A stretch of DNA of 64,000 nt from Acidobacteriota bacterium (GTDB lineage Bacteria; Acidobacteriota; Terriglobia; Terriglobales; Acidobacteriaceae). The translations under genes and the position numbers were made by a program. This document shows, piece after piece, positions 1 to 9,208 of the stretch; the first letter of the stretch is position 1, and each line of letters begins with the position of its first letter. The notes under the pieces are model-generated. The model worked only from the letters and a program-made list of their open reading frames with translations, made no database searches and had not been told where the DNA came from. The stretch covers positions 32,001 to 96,000 of the forward strand of contig JAKBHH010000001.1 in assembly GCA_021836865.1 (NCBI GenBank), read 5' to 3'.

Positions 1-2
1 GC

Positions 3-737
3 CTCCTCTGGGGAACCATGTATGTCCCCTACCGCAAGGCCTATCTCAGCGGCATGAACCCGCTCTCCTTCGTCACCATCTTCACCATCGGCGAACTCGC
101 CACCGTCCTCCTCCTCGCCCTCGCCTTCGACCCCTCCGGCGCCGCCGCCGTCCTCCACTCGCCGCGCATCCGGCCCATGCTGTTCTGGCTGTTTCTGGGC
201 GGCTTCGTCTGGGTCATCGGCGACATCTTCCAGCAGTACGCCACCAAATACCTCGGCATCGGCCGCGCCATCCCCCTTTCCAACACCAATCAGCTCTGGG
301 GACTCGCCTGGGGCGCGCTCGTCTTTGGCGAGCTGGCCCACGCCGACGCCATGCACCGCCTCTTCGTCGTCGCCGGCTCCGTCGTCATGATCCTCGGCGC
401 GCTCGCCGTCTCCACCGCCATCGCCACTGAGCGCGAACACGCCTCCACCCGCGCCGCGCTCCACCGCGAGTGCGCCCGCTACGGCCTCGATCCTGCCCTC
501 GTCCTCGCCGCCTACCTCGGCGTCGCGCCCGTCTCCGGCAGCATGCGAGCGTCTCGCGCCTGGTGGGACCTGATCATCGTCGTCGTCGCCGCCGGCCTCT
601 TCGTCACCCTCGGCCTCCACGCCGGCATCCCCGCCCTCCCGCTCAACCTCCGCTGGACCGCCGCCCTCGCCGCACTCCTCATCCTCACCGCCACCACCGC
701 CGCCTACCGCCTCTGGTCCCAAACCCGCTTCGAATAA
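3..737 (+). CDS. GRP/DMT-type sugar transporter, C-terminal part (cut by window edge)
   Basis: The reading frame is open from the first bases of the window (Leu-Leu-Trp-Gly-Thr before the first Met at 18), so this is the 3' part of a longer gene. The visible 240 residues hold hydrophobic helices at about 17-36, 54-70, 93-107, 119-136, 190-207 and 215-230 (counted from the Met). The start, WGTMYVPYRKAYLSGMNP, followed by a GELATVLLLAL helix, resembles glucose/rhamnose-uptake (GRP/RhaT-like) members of the drug/metabolite transporter superfamily. That would make it an inner-membrane sugar permease. Helices 5 and 6 are separated by a hydrophilic loop of about 50 residues. Substrate unknown. The family assignment is from motif memory only. 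Confidence 0.7.
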   Translation, partial: LLWGTMYVPYRKAYLSGMNPLSFVTIFTIGELATVLLLALAFDPSGAAAVLHSPRIRPMLFWLFLGGFVWVIGDIFQQYATKYLGIGRAIPLSNTNQLWGLAWGALVFGELAHADAMHRLFVVAGSVVMILGALAVSTAIATEREHASTRAALHRECARYGLDPALVLAAYLGVAPVSGSMRASRAWWDLIIVVVAAGLFVTLGLHAGIPALPLNLRWTAALAALLILTATTAAYRLWSQTRFE

Positions 738-1121
738 AAAATGAGGGTGCCAGAAAAAAGTGGGTGCCCCATCCATGGCGTTCGCGCAGCGGACGACATG
801 GGTGGGAGACCACGAACCTCATCCCGCCACAGAAAAGCCGGGCGCACTCTCGCTTCTGAGGCCTGAGACAGCACCCACCCCGCCCCGCCACCACCCAGGA
901 ATGGTCCGCGCGTGTTCTGGAGCACATGCGCTTCAACCTCGATAGGCAGCCATCCGCCCCCTCGACGTGACACCCATCACAGACCACGGCAATTCGCTCT
1001 GGCTTTAATGATGGGCAGACAAAAATCGATCGTCAGCCCCACAACTTCGCTCCTTCCCAGTGAGCCTGCTTTTGTTGTCCTCGCCTGCCTTGGCTGGAAC
1101 CTCCAGAGGAGGATGTCGACA
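738..1121. repeat. Gene-free stretch with a family-1 intergenic hairpin repeat
   Basis: This 384-base gap holds a family-1 repeat at about 762-808: it starts GGGTGCCCCATCCAT, has a short inverted repeat (GGCGTTCGC / GCGGACGAC) and ends ATGGGTGGGA. A degenerate second unit follows at about 840-876, related to the CTCAGAAGCGAGACC type. The remainder, 880-1104, shows no coding signal I trust. AGGAGG at 1107-1112 is the ribosome binding site of the cytochrome gene. Confidence 0.75.
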
Positions 1122-2789
1122 ATGAAGCGACTGGCTTCGCTCGTGATGCTGGGCATCCTGCTGGGTCTCTTGTCGTGCAATACGTTGCATAACAATGGAG
1201 ACAACACCGGAACGACGCCTTCCACACCCTCCCCGACCAACCCCGCGCCCGCACCAGCAGGCAACTACATCGTGACCGCCTGGAGCGAGCTGGGCATGCA
1301 CTGCATCGACGGCAAGGACTACTCCATCTTTGCCGTGCTTCCGCCGTACAACACGCTCCACGCACAGGTCATGCAGCGCGGCGATCCACCTGCACTGGTC
1401 ACCGGCGTGACGGTCACCTATCAGGCCATCCCAGATACGACCGGGTCCACCAACACCTCCAGCGCGCGCAAGACGAACTTCTGGACCTACGTCCACACGC
1501 TTTTCCTCACCAGCGCCAGCCCGGATGTGGGCTTGACCGGCAATCCCGTACAGAGCAACACACCCCGGCCCATGAGTTACAACAGCGCGTTGGGCGCGTG
1601 GGAGGCCACCGCCATTCCGACGATTCCCTACGACGACGCAGGCAACCGCAACCCGTATCCCATGGTCAAATTGGTGGCAAAGGACGCCTCGGGCAACGTC
1701 CTCGCCCGCACCACGGCTGTGCTGGCCGTGAGCGACGAGATGACCTGCTCCACATGCCACGCTTCGGGAAGCAATACCGCGGCGGAGCCAGCCTCCGGGT
1801 GGGAGAACAATCCCGATCCCGCAAAGGACGTGAAGCTGAACATCCTCAAGAAGCACGACGATCGCTGGGATGTTTCGTCCTATCTGTCCACGCTCCAGAG
1901 CGCGGGTTACACCTACCAGGCGAGTCTCTATCAGACCGCGAAAGCGGGCACGCCGATTTTGTGCGCGGCCTGCCATGCGACCAATGCCTTGAGCGCTCCC
2001 GGTCTCTCCGGCATCAAGCCTCTCACCCAGGACATGCACACCCTGCACGCCCCGGTCATCAATCCGTCCACCGGCGCCAGCCTGGACAACGCCACCACGC
2101 CCTATGCCTCCTGCTATCTCTGCCATCCTGGGCCGCAAACCAAATGCCAGCGCGGCGCGATGAACAAAACAGCCTGCTATGACTGCCACGGAAATCTCTC
2201 CGCGGTCGGCGCGGCAAACCGCGAAGGCTGGCTCGACTTACCTTCCTGTCAGATGTGCCACAACACCAGCACGCGCTACCCCACCACATTTGCTTCGCCC
2301 GGCGTGTTTCGCACCACAACGGACACAACCTTCGCCACCAATCCCAACAAGCCCTCCGCAGGCAAAAGCCTTTATCGCTTCAGCACCGGCCACGGAGGAG
2401 TCTACTGCTCCGGCTGCCACGGCGCGCAGCATGCGGAGTATCCGACCCTGCAGGCGAATGACAATTTGTACAGCACCGGCCTGCAGGGATACAACGGCAA
2501 GATCGTTGAGTGCACGGTATGCCACGTGAGCATGCCGTCCACGGCAACCGGTGGTCCGCACGGCCTGCACACCATTGGCCAGGGGTGGGTCAGCCAGCAT
2601 CCGCAGTACGCGAGCAACGGCGGCTACACAAAGTGCGCCTATTGCCACGGCTCCACGTACACGGGCTCGCCGCTCTCTGCGGTCGCCACTGCGCGCACCT
2701 TCACCGCGGGAGACAGCGGCACAAAGACCTTTGCCGCCGGTCACCAGGTGAGCTGCTACGACTGCCACAACGGCCCAACGGGAGACTGA
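1122..2789 (+). CDS. Nine-haem c-type cytochrome lipoprotein
   Basis: The start at 1122 is chosen because AGGAGG lies at 1107-1112 with 9-base spacing, and because the product then begins with a lipoprotein signal (MKRLASL..LLGLLSC, lipobox Cys at about residue 22). A Thr/Pro/Ser-rich linker follows. The mature protein of about 530 residues contains nine CXXCH haem-attachment motifs: CSTCH, CAACH, CYLCH, CYDCH, CQMCH, CSGCH, CTVCH, CAYCH and a final CYDCH near the C-terminus. Multihaem c-type cytochromes of this layout carry electrons in the periplasm or at the outer membrane. The lipid anchor points to a membrane-tethered redox protein, possibly for metal or extracellular electron transfer (inference). 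The N-terminal 200 residues carry no haem motif and may be a separate beta-rich domain. No cytochrome-maturation or partner genes lie beside it. Confidence 0.88.
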   Translation: MKRLASLVMLGILLGLLSCNTLHNNGDNTGTTPSTPSPTNPAPAPAGNYIVTAWSELGMHCIDGKDYSIFAVLPPYNTLHAQVMQRGDPPALVTGVTVTYQAIPDTTGSTNTSSARKTNFWTYVHTLFLTSASPDVGLTGNPVQSNTPRPMSYNSALGAWEATAIPTIPYDDAGNRNPYPMVKLVAKDASGNVLARTTAVLAVSDEMTCSTCHASGSNTAAEPASGWENNPDPAKDVKLNILKKHDDRWDVSSYLSTLQSAGYTYQASLYQTAKAGTPILCAACHATNALSAPGLSGIKPLTQDMHTLHAPVINPSTGASLDNATTPYASCYLCHPGPQTKCQRGAMNKTACYDCHGNLSAVGAANREGWLDLPSCQMCHNTSTRYPTTFASPGVFRTTTDTTFATNPNKPSAGKSLYRFSTGHGGVYCSGCHGAQHAEYPTLQANDNLYSTGLQGYNGKIVECTVCHVSMPSTATGGPHGLHTIGQGWVSQHPQYASNGGYTKCAYCHGSTYTGSPLSAVATARTFTAGDSGTKTFAAGHQVSCYDCHNGPTGD

Positions 2790-2846
2790 AGGCTTCGGGG
2801 TCTGGCTCGCGCACCCGCTCACCCCGCGCGCCATTACAATACACCC

Positions 2847-3785
2847 ATGACCAAGCCGCCGCTGGTTGATCTCGTCGGTGTGGGGCTCAACGCCACGGAC
2901 ACGCTCATTCCCCTCGCCACCTTTCCTGAGCGCGGCTCCAAGGTCGAGTACTCCCACTCCACCATCCTCCCCGGCGGCCAGGCCGCCTCCACCGTCATCG
3001 CCTGCCAGCTCTGGGGCCTGGCCACGCGCTACGTCGGCAAGCTCGGCGACGACCACGCCGCTGCGCTCCACCGCCGCGAGTTCGCCCGCACCGGCGTCGA
3101 TGCGCGCCTCATCACCGTGCCCAACGCCGCCAGCCCCCAGTCGCTCATCCTTGTTGATAACGGCGGCGAGCGCACCGTGCTCAATCACCGCGACGACCGC
3201 CTGCTCCTCCAGCCCGCCGACCTCGACCGCGCATGGATCACCAACGCCCGCGCTCTCCATGTCGACGGCCTTGAGACCGCCGCCGCCACCCTCGCCACAG
3301 GCTGGGCGCGCCAGGCCGGCATCCCCACCATCGCCGACCTCGACGAGCTCTACCCCGGCGTCGATGACCTCATCGCCAACATCGACTTCCTCATCGTCAG
3401 CCGCGACTTTCCCGCCCGCCTCACCGGCGAGCGCAACCTCGAGCAGGCTCTTCGCACCATCATGCGCCGCTTCGGCTGCACCGTCACCGCGGCCACCCTC
3501 GGCCAGGAGGGCGTGCTCGCATGGGACGGCGCACACTTCCATCTCCGCCCCGCCTACCAGGTGCACGTCGCAGACACCACCGGCGCCGGCGACATCTTCC
3601 ACGCCGGCTTCATCTATGGACTGCTGCAGGGATGGCCCCTCGCGCGCCGTCTCGACTTTGCCTGCGCCGCCGCCGCACTCAACTGCACCGCCACCGGCGC
3701 CCGCGGCGGCATCGGCGCAGTCGAGGCCATCGAGGCCCTCATGACTGCCACGCCCCGCTACGCCGTCGCGCCCACGCTCGACTGA
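2847..3785 (+). CDS. PfkB-family carbohydrate kinase
   Basis: A 312-residue ribokinase-fold enzyme of usual family length. It begins with the DLVGVGLNATDTL beta-strand typical of PfkB proteins, has the Gly-rich substrate loop LPGGQAAST at about 47, and the signature DTTGAGDIFHAGF at 243-255, where D249 is the expected catalytic base and GAGD forms the anion hole. It should phosphorylate a sugar or related alcohol with ATP in the cytoplasm. The substrate cannot be read from sequence. The gene has no Shine-Dalgarno: TACAAT at 2835-2840 lies exactly 6 bases before the ATG, which would give a leaderless or near-leaderless mRNA. Codons are strongly C-ending. Confidence 0.9.
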   Translation: MTKPPLVDLVGVGLNATDTLIPLATFPERGSKVEYSHSTILPGGQAASTVIACQLWGLATRYVGKLGDDHAAALHRREFARTGVDARLITVPNAASPQSLILVDNGGERTVLNHRDDRLLLQPADLDRAWITNARALHVDGLETAAATLATGWARQAGIPTIADLDELYPGVDDLIANIDFLIVSRDFPARLTGERNLEQALRTIMRRFGCTVTAATLGQEGVLAWDGAHFHLRPAYQVHVADTTGAGDIFHAGFIYGLLQGWPLARRLDFACAAAALNCTATGARGGIGAVEAIEALMTATPRYAVAPTLD

Positions 3786-3880
3786 GCCCGCAATGCACCT
3801 TCCGCCGTATTGACTTGCAGTCTCTACACTGCTACGCTCAGTCCTTGCTTGGAGAGATTAAGGTTCTGGAGAGTCTTCCT

Positions 3881-5014
3881 GTGCGCTCAAAGGGCTCCCT
3901 GCTTGTTGCCTTTCCTGTCATTCTTGTCGTTGCCTGCGGTGTTGGAAGAGACCCCGGAACCACCATCACTCTTCATGCACCCCAACCGGACATCGTCGCA
4001 TGGGGCGATTCACTCACCGGCGGTCACGAAGGGAACGTCAACACCGGTGACTACCCCGACGACCTGGCGATGCTCCTCGCGCAGACTGTCCACAATGAGG
4101 GCATTGGCGGCAACACTTCCACGCAGATAGGCGTCCGCCAGGGGGGCGTTGCCACAACAGCCACCGTTGCCGGCGGTTCCATACCCTCGTCAGGAAGCGT
4201 TGCCGTCACCTTCCCCACCGGCTATGAACCCGTCACCAATCAAGGACCGCAGAATGGCACGACCGGAACGCTGCTCGGCGTCCATGGCACGGTCACGTAT
4301 ACACCCAACGGCCTCCTCTTCACACGCGATACCGCAGCCTCAGCTGTCGCCGCTCCCAACCCCGCACCCTTCGTCGTCGATACACCCTACGCCAACGACT
4401 TGCCTATCTTTTGGGAGGGCGGGAACAACTGGTGGGTTCCTTCGCAAGTCCAGTCCGACATCGCCGCCCAGGTCGCCACCGTCAAAGCGGCAAATTACTA
4501 CATCCTCAGCCTCATCAATATGAACACCAGTGTGTTGTGGAAGACTGGCTCTGATTATCCCCGGGTTATGGCCTTGAATAATGCGCTCGCAACCACGTAT
4601 GGTGCCCATTACATCGACATTTTTTCTCCGCTAATTGCAAGCTATAATCCCTCGCTCATCACCGACGTATCCGACTACAACCACGGTGAAGTGCCCACCT
4701 CCTTGCGCGCCATCTATGGCAGCGGAACGCTCGTGGACGCAATCGGTGCCAGTGATACCACGCTCACTGTCACTTTATCGGGCACCTCTCCCACTCCGGG
4801 CGAGATCCTCACCATTGACACAGGTGCCAACGCAGAAAATGTCCAAATCTCGTCTGTCTCCGGCAACACCGTCACTGTGGTCCGCAATTTCGGCGGTAAT
4901 GACACGTCGCATCCGGCCGGCGCGCCGGTCACCGCCACAGATCCCATCCATCTCAACGCCGATGGCTACCAAATCGTCGCGAAAACCATAGACGCCAAGA
5001 TTGCAGGAAACTAG
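3881..5014 (+). CDS. Secreted SGNH/GDSL-family hydrolase with inserted beta-rich module
   Basis: The start is placed at GTG 3881, preceded by GGAGAG at 3868-3873. It gives a 377-residue lipoprotein or signal-peptide protein (hydrophobic stretch ending LVVAC). The catalytic serine sits in WGDSLTGG (S44), an oxyanion-type GGNTST follows near residue 74, and the closing Asp-His pair is DPIHLNADGY (D354, H357): the SGNH esterase/lipase block order. Between the core and the DxxH block, about residues 285-350 form a Thr/Val-rich module (starting near GTLVDAIGASDTTLTVT) that looks like an inserted beta-sandwich, perhaps a binding domain. The likely role is ester removal from polysaccharides or lipids outside the cell. 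The following gene is a secreted alpha-galactosidase, which suits carbohydrate breakdown. Confidence 0.8.
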   Translation: MRSKGSLLVAFPVILVVACGVGRDPGTTITLHAPQPDIVAWGDSLTGGHEGNVNTGDYPDDLAMLLAQTVHNEGIGGNTSTQIGVRQGGVATTATVAGGSIPSSGSVAVTFPTGYEPVTNQGPQNGTTGTLLGVHGTVTYTPNGLLFTRDTAASAVAAPNPAPFVVDTPYANDLPIFWEGGNNWWVPSQVQSDIAAQVATVKAANYYILSLINMNTSVLWKTGSDYPRVMALNNALATTYGAHYIDIFSPLIASYNPSLITDVSDYNHGEVPTSLRAIYGSGTLVDAIGASDTTLTVTLSGTSPTPGEILTIDTGANAENVQISSVSGNTVTVVRNFGGNDTSHPAGAPVTATDPIHLNADGYQIVAKTIDAKIAGN

Positions 5015-5099
5015 CGCCGCAGCTTTTCATTGCCCAATCCACCCTCGCGGGCTTACCATTCTTTCGCATTTGAAACCGTTTTCAGGAGGGTCGCTAAAA

Positions 5100-6320
5100 A
5101 TGCGTATCCATGCGTCACTGCCGCTCGCCGCTCTCGCCCTTGTTTCTCTCGCTGTTCTCTCCGAAAGGTCAGCCGCACCGCAGGTGCCCCCGCCGCAGGC
5201 GGTTGCCGCCACACCCCCCATGGGCTGGAATAGCTGGAACTACTTCGCCGAGCGCGTCACAGACAAAGACATCCGCGACTCTGCCGACCAGATCGTCGCC
5301 AGCGGTATGAAAGACGCCGGCTACATCTACGTCAACATCGACGACACATGGGAGGGCGAGCGCGACGCCAGCGGCGTCCTCCATACCAACTCCAAATTCC
5401 CTGACATGAAGGCCCTCGCCGACTACGTCCACTCCAAGGGCCTCAAGCTCGGCATCTACTCCGGCCCCGGAAACAAAACCTGCGGCGGCTATCCGGCCTC
5501 GCTCGGCCACGAAGAGCAGGACGCCAAAATGTACGCCGCATGGGGCATCGACTATCTCAAATACGACCTCTGCAGCTTCATTCCCGATGTGATGCTGAAG
5601 CAGGCCCCCAACGATCAAGCCGCGCAGATGCGCCTGATGCACGACGCCTATATCAAGATGGGCAAGGCCCTCCAGGCCACCGGCCGCCCCATCGTCTACT
5701 CGCTCTGCCAGTACGGCTGGGATTCCCCCTGGGAGTGGGCCCCCGCGCTCGGCGGCAATTCCTGGCGCACCACCGGCGACATCAACTGGCACTGGGACCG
5801 CATCTACACCATCCTTGAGCAGCAGGCAGGCCTTGAACAATACGCGGGCCCCGGCCACTGGAATGACCCCGACATGCTCGAAGTGGGCAACGGCAAGCTC
5901 ACCCTCGCTGAGAATCGAGCGCACTTCTCCATGTGGGCCATGCTCGCCTCGCCCCTGCTCGCAGGCAACGATCTGCCCAACATGAAGCCTGAGATCAAGG
6001 CCATCCTCACCAACCGCGACGTCATTGCCATCGATCAGGATTCGCTCGGCCACCAGGCCAGCCGCGTCTATGCCGACGGTGAAGTCGAAGTCTGGACGCG
6101 CTCCCTCAGCGACGGAGCCATGGCCGTCGCCATCCTCAACGCCGGCAGCGACCGCGTCTCCACCCATCCCTTCCACCTTGACCTTGCCAGGCTCGGCCTG
6201 CACGGCACGCAGCAGGGCAAAGACCTCTGGACCGGCAAGTCCGTCGAGCTCACGCAGAACATGCCCATCACTCTGCCCAGCCACGACGTGCTGCTCGTCC
6301 GCGTCGCCCAGCCAAAGTAG
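5100..6320 (+). CDS. Alpha-galactosidase, glycoside hydrolase family 27
   Basis: Start at 5100 follows AGGAGG at 5084-5089. The 406-residue product has an N-terminal signal peptide (hydrophobic to about residue 20, cleavage near residues 25-37), so it is exported. The GH27 TIM-barrel signatures are present in order: PPMGWNSWNYF at 40, INIDDTW-type strand at about 80, YLKYDLCS with the nucleophile D156, RTTGDI with the likely acid/base D227, and WNDPDMLEVG at about 254. The C-terminal part is the small beta domain usual for the family. It should release terminal alpha-galactose from galacto-oligosaccharides or galactomannan. A hairpin at 6397-6425 likely ends the transcript. Confidence 0.92.
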   Translation: MRIHASLPLAALALVSLAVLSERSAAPQVPPPQAVAATPPMGWNSWNYFAERVTDKDIRDSADQIVASGMKDAGYIYVNIDDTWEGERDASGVLHTNSKFPDMKALADYVHSKGLKLGIYSGPGNKTCGGYPASLGHEEQDAKMYAAWGIDYLKYDLCSFIPDVMLKQAPNDQAAQMRLMHDAYIKMGKALQATGRPIVYSLCQYGWDSPWEWAPALGGNSWRTTGDINWHWDRIYTILEQQAGLEQYAGPGHWNDPDMLEVGNGKLTLAENRAHFSMWAMLASPLLAGNDLPNMKPEIKAILTNRDVIAIDQDSLGHQASRVYADGEVEVWTRSLSDGAMAVAILNAGSDRVSTHPFHLDLARLGLHGTQQGKDLWTGKSVELTQNMPITLPSHDVLLVRVAQPK

Positions 6321-6396
6321 AACCCGCATTTCTCACCGCATGGAGGGTGGGCGGGTGGCCACGGTCCTGATGACGTTTTCTCAACCACGATGAAGC

Positions 6397-6425
6397 CCCC
6401 GGTCCCTCGCTTTTGGGGACCGGGG
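6397..6425 (+). terminator. Candidate terminator hairpin after the GH27 gene
   Basis: Perfect 10-base stem CCCCGGTCCC (6397-6406) and GGGACCGGGG (6416-6425) around a 9-base loop rich in T. It is followed by ATTTCG, a weak U-tract, so termination may be partial or factor-dependent. Confidence 0.55.
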
Positions 6426-6440
6426 ATTTCGATGCGATGG

Positions 6441-6522
6441 CCGGTGGCCCGGTCATCCATTTGATTGGTCACGATGAAGCTGTGCCCCGTTCATCGCGGC
6501 TGTATCGCGATGAACGGGTAGT
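6441..6522. repeat. Family-2 intergenic repeat (GTGGCCCGGTCATC ... hairpin)
   Basis: Starts GTGGCCCGGTCATCC and ends with an inverted repeat CCCGTTCATCGCG / CGCGATGAACGGG around GCTGTAT. Related copies occur at 34952, 36533, 37061 and 37637. With the terminator hairpin it accounts for most of the 333-base gene-free gap 6321-6653; the rest, up to the sdaA promoter, shows nothing I can name. Confidence 0.75.
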
Positions 6523-6653
6523 CCGCCGAAAAGTTGGGAGACCGCAGCCTCCATCAAGCACCCGGCACACCCACCCTCGACTCCGCCTCCGCTCACCCTG
6601 TTCGTCTCTGCAACGCTGTCCACTCCACGCCAACCGCGTCTACAATCTCAGAC

Positions 6654-8075
6654 GTGACGACCAGCCTCTTCGATCTCTACAAACTCGGCGTCGGTCCCTC
6701 CAGTTCTCACACCATGGGCCCCATGCGCGCGGCGCACCGCTTCGCATGCAGCCTCGTCGAACACAGCCTGCTCGATCGCGTCGTTCGCGTTCGCGCCGAG
6801 CTCTACGGCTCGCTCGCCCTCACCGGCAAAGGCCACGCCACCGACCGCGCCGTCCTCCTCGGCCTCGCCGGTCACGAGCCCGCCACCATCGACCCCGCCG
6901 CCATCGAATCCACCGTCCTCGCCATTCGCGCCGCGCACGCGTTGCCCCTCGCCGGCCTTCGCTCCATCCCTTTCGATGAAATCACCGATCTTGTCTTCGA
7001 GCGCGAGATCATGTTTCCACCCGGCGCGCACATCCAGCACCCCAACGGACTCCGCCTCACCGCATACGACGCCACCGGCGCCATCCTCGACACGCGCACC
7101 TACTTCTCCATCGGCGGCGGATTCATCATCGAGGACGGCGTCGACGCCTCAAAAGAAATCCCGGCAACGCCCGTCCCATTCCCCTTTCACACCGCAGCGG
7201 AACTCCTCGCCACAGCACACGCCAACGAGCTCTCCATCGCCCAGCTCATGCTGGAAAACGAGTGCGCCTTGCAGCACGCCGCCGCGCAAGCCGCCCATCG
7301 CGCTCCCGTCGAACTCGTCCGCGAAGGCATCGATCGTATCTGGCAAACAATGCAGCTGTGTGTCGAGCGCGGCATCGCCGCCGAAGGCATTCTGCCCGGC
7401 GGGCTCAACGTCCGCCGCCGCGCCCATCGCCTCGCCGAGCGCCTGCGTGAGAAAGAAGCCACGGGCCTCCGCGGCGATCCGCTCGCCCCGCTCGACTGGG
7501 TCACCGTCTACGCCATGGCCGTCAATGAAGAGAACGCCGCGGGCGGTCGTGTCGTCACCGCTCCCACCAACGGCGCCGCAGGCGTCGTTCCCGCCGTCCT
7601 TCTTTACTACGACCGCTTCGTCCCCGACTCCGACCACGAAGGTATCCTCCGCTTCTTCCTCACATCGGCAGCCATCGGCATTCTCTATAAAGAGAACGCA
7701 TCCATCAGCGGCGCAGAGGTCGGCTGCCAGGGTGAGGTCGGCGTCGCCTGCTCCATGGCCGCCGGCGGACTCATCGCCGCCCTCGGCGGCACCAACGGAC
7801 AAATCGAGCACGCCGCCGAGATCGCCATGGAACACAACCTCGGCATGACCTGCGACCCCATCGGCGGCCTCGTCCAGATTCCCTGCATCGAGCGCAACGC
7901 CATGGGCGCGGCCAAAGCTGTCCACGCCGCGCGCATCGCCATGAGCGAGTCGGAAGAGCACAAGGTCTCCCTCGATCAGGTCATCCGCACCATGTATCTC
8001 ACCGGCCTCGACATGCAGTCGCGTTACAAAGAGACCAGCCTGGCCGGACTGGCGTTAAACATCATCGCCTGTTAA
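6654..8075 (+). CDS. sdaA: L-serine ammonia-lyase (iron-sulfur type, single chain)
   Basis: The GTG at 6654 is chosen because family members begin at the [20 protein letters not shown] motif found right after it. An ATG at 6534 would add 40 unrelated residues. The product of 473 residues contains the beta domain (SLFDL..GPSSSHT) followed by the alpha domain. Cysteines in [14 protein letters not shown] and IPCIERN match the [4Fe-4S] ligands of bacterial serine dehydratases, which convert L-serine to pyruvate and ammonia. TACAAT at 6641-6646 lies 7 bases before the start and there is no Shine-Dalgarno, so the mRNA may be leaderless. Codons are strongly C-ending, like the neighbouring genes. Confidence 0.93.
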   Translation: MTTSLFDLYKLGVGPSSSHTMGPMRAAHRFACSLVEHSLLDRVVRVRAELYGSLALTGKGHATDRAVLLGLAGHEPATIDPAAIESTVLAIRAAHALPLAGLRSIPFDEITDLVFEREIMFPPGAHIQHPNGLRLTAYDATGAILDTRTYFSIGGGFIIEDGVDASKEIPATPVPFPFHTAAELLATAHANELSIAQLMLENECALQHAAAQAAHRAPVELVREGIDRIWQTMQLCVERGIAAEGILPGGLNVRRRAHRLAERLREKEATGLRGDPLAPLDWVTVYAMAVNEENAAGGRVVTAPTNGAAGVVPAVLLYYDRFVPDSDHEGILRFFLTSAAIGILYKENASISGAEVGCQGEVGVACSMAAGGLIAALGGTNGQIEHAAEIAMEHNLGMTCDPIGGLVQIPCIERNAMGAAKAVHAARIAMSESEEHKVSLDQVIRTMYLTGLDMQSRYKETSLAGLALNIIAC

Positions 8076-8122
8076 AAAAGCCGCAACTCATCTCATGGCA
8101 CAGTCGATGTAAGAGGCCCGCG

Positions 8123-8950
8123 ATGGAATTGATCCGGAACGACGCAAGTTCGCAACCGCCCATCCAGTCGCCTGCGCAAGCATCGCCGATCACCGCGATC
8201 GCGCCGGCCTGGCACACCGCGCTGCTCATCGCCGGCATCGTCGCGCTCTCCATCTCCGGCTCATCCCGCCTCGCCAGGGCGCAGGGAGTCCACAATCGTT
8301 TCGCCACCTACGCCGCTACCGCCGTCATGGAACTGCTCATGCTCGCGTGGGTCGTTTGGGGGCTGCGCATTCGTCGCGTTCCGTTGCGCAGCCTCTTCGG
8401 CAATCTCCGTGGCGGCATGCGCTCCTTCTTTCTCGATCTCGGCGTTGCCTTCGCCTTCTGGCTGGTGGCGCTCCTGGTTCTCGGCACGGCCGGCATCGCG
8501 TGGTCCCGCGTGGAATCGCTGCTCACCCCTCGTAGCGGCGCGGCACAGGCCGCGCAGGGCTCGCCGCTTTCCCCCGCGCGGAATGAGGCTTCGCGCGCGT
8601 TGATGCAGCTTGCGCCCGCCAACGCACGAGAAGCCGCTGCATGGGCCGCGCTCTGCCTGCTCGTCGGCCTCGTGGAAGAGTCCGTCTTCCGCGGATATCT
8701 TCAGCGCCAGTTCACCGCGTGGGCGCGCGGCAACGTCGCCATCGGCATCGTTTTCTCCGCACTCCTGTTCGGCGCTGCTCATGGATATCAGGGCTTGCGC
8801 AGCATGGTTCTGCTTGCCGTATTCGGCGTCCTCTTCAGTCTGCTTGCCGTCTCGCGGCGCAGTTTGCGCCCATGCATTCTCGCGCATAGCTGGAACGATT
8901 TGTTCGCTGGACTTGCCTTCGGCATCCTGAAGCTGCATCACATTCTCTAA
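8123..8950 (+). CDS. CPBP (CAAX/Abi) family intramembrane metalloprotease
   Basis: A 275-residue membrane protein with about seven hydrophobic segments. It carries the three CPBP motifs: EESVFRGY (E185, E186), FGAAHG (H220) and HSWND (H255, N258), the residues expected to bind the catalytic metal in type II CAAX-protease-like enzymes. Bacterial members act in the inner membrane, in peptide maturation or bacteriocin immunity. The substrate here is unknown and no peptide precursor gene is adjacent. The unusual Ala/Gln-rich loop at about 135-165 separates the N-terminal helices from the catalytic core. A second member of the family lies at 34.2 kb. Confidence 0.85.
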   Translation: MELIRNDASSQPPIQSPAQASPITAIAPAWHTALLIAGIVALSISGSSRLARAQGVHNRFATYAATAVMELLMLAWVVWGLRIRRVPLRSLFGNLRGGMRSFFLDLGVAFAFWLVALLVLGTAGIAWSRVESLLTPRSGAAQAAQGSPLSPARNEASRALMQLAPANAREAAAWAALCLLVGLVEESVFRGYLQRQFTAWARGNVAIGIVFSALLFGAAHGYQGLRSMVLLAVFGVLFSLLAVSRRSLRPCILAHSWNDLFAGLAFGILKLHHIL

Positions 8951-9023
8951 TTCCGTTGTGGCATGCGCGCTTCATCCATAGAAAAATTGTTGCCACTTTT
9001 TCCACTCCATCGTCGTTTTTTTC

Positions 9024-9052
9024 TTGACACTGAGCATTCGTGAATCTATACA
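9024..9052 (+). promoter_or_regulatory. Strong sigma70-type promoter for the Lys/Ala-rich small gene
   Basis: TTGACA at 9024-9029, a 17-base spacer and TATACA at 9047-9052. This is one of the closest matches to the consensus seen in the window. Transcription would start about 9059, giving a leader of about 55 nt before the ATG at 9115. Confidence 0.8.
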
Positions 9053-9114
9053 TTCTTCAACTGCAATTCTCATTGCAGCATCGATGCAACCCATCGAAAA
9101 GGGAGAATAGGCAA

Positions 9115-9186
9115 ATGGCAACGAAGAAAGCAGCCAAGAAGGCACCCGCGAAGAAGGCCGCGAAGAAAGCCGCGAAGAAGAAGTAA
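9115..9186 (+). CDS. 23-residue Lys/Ala-rich basic protein (histone H1 tail-like)
   Basis: A very short ORF starting ATG 9115 with a GGGAG ribosome binding site at 9101-9105 and ending TAA at 9184. The product consists only of Met, Ala, Thr, Lys and one Pro, in repeats of the type AAKKA, ending in three lysines. This is the composition of the C-terminal tails of H1-like and other nucleoid proteins, so binding to DNA or RNA is plausible, but no domain can be recognised at this length. The case for a real gene is unusually strong: a near-consensus promoter lies upstream and a perfect 16-bp terminator downstream, so it is a complete single-gene transcription unit, probably highly expressed. Confidence 0.8.
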   Translation: MATKKAAKKAPAKKAAKKAAKKK

Positions 9187-9208
9187 CGGGTCAACCAACC
9201 AAAAGGCA

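Noticed and set aside
470..859. Arg/Pro-rich ORF overlapping the transporter
   Set aside because: A frame shadow of a C-ending-codon gene; composition is typical of antisense or shifted reading and there is no start signal.
912..1121. Extended N-terminus for the nine-haem cytochrome
   Set aside because: AGGAGG and the lipoprotein signal start fix the start at 1122; upstream residues have no protein-like pattern.
3521..3880. Extended N-terminus for the SGNH hydrolase
   Set aside because: It overlaps the PfkB gene and is Arg/His-rich shadow sequence; GGAGAG and the signal peptide fit GTG 3881.
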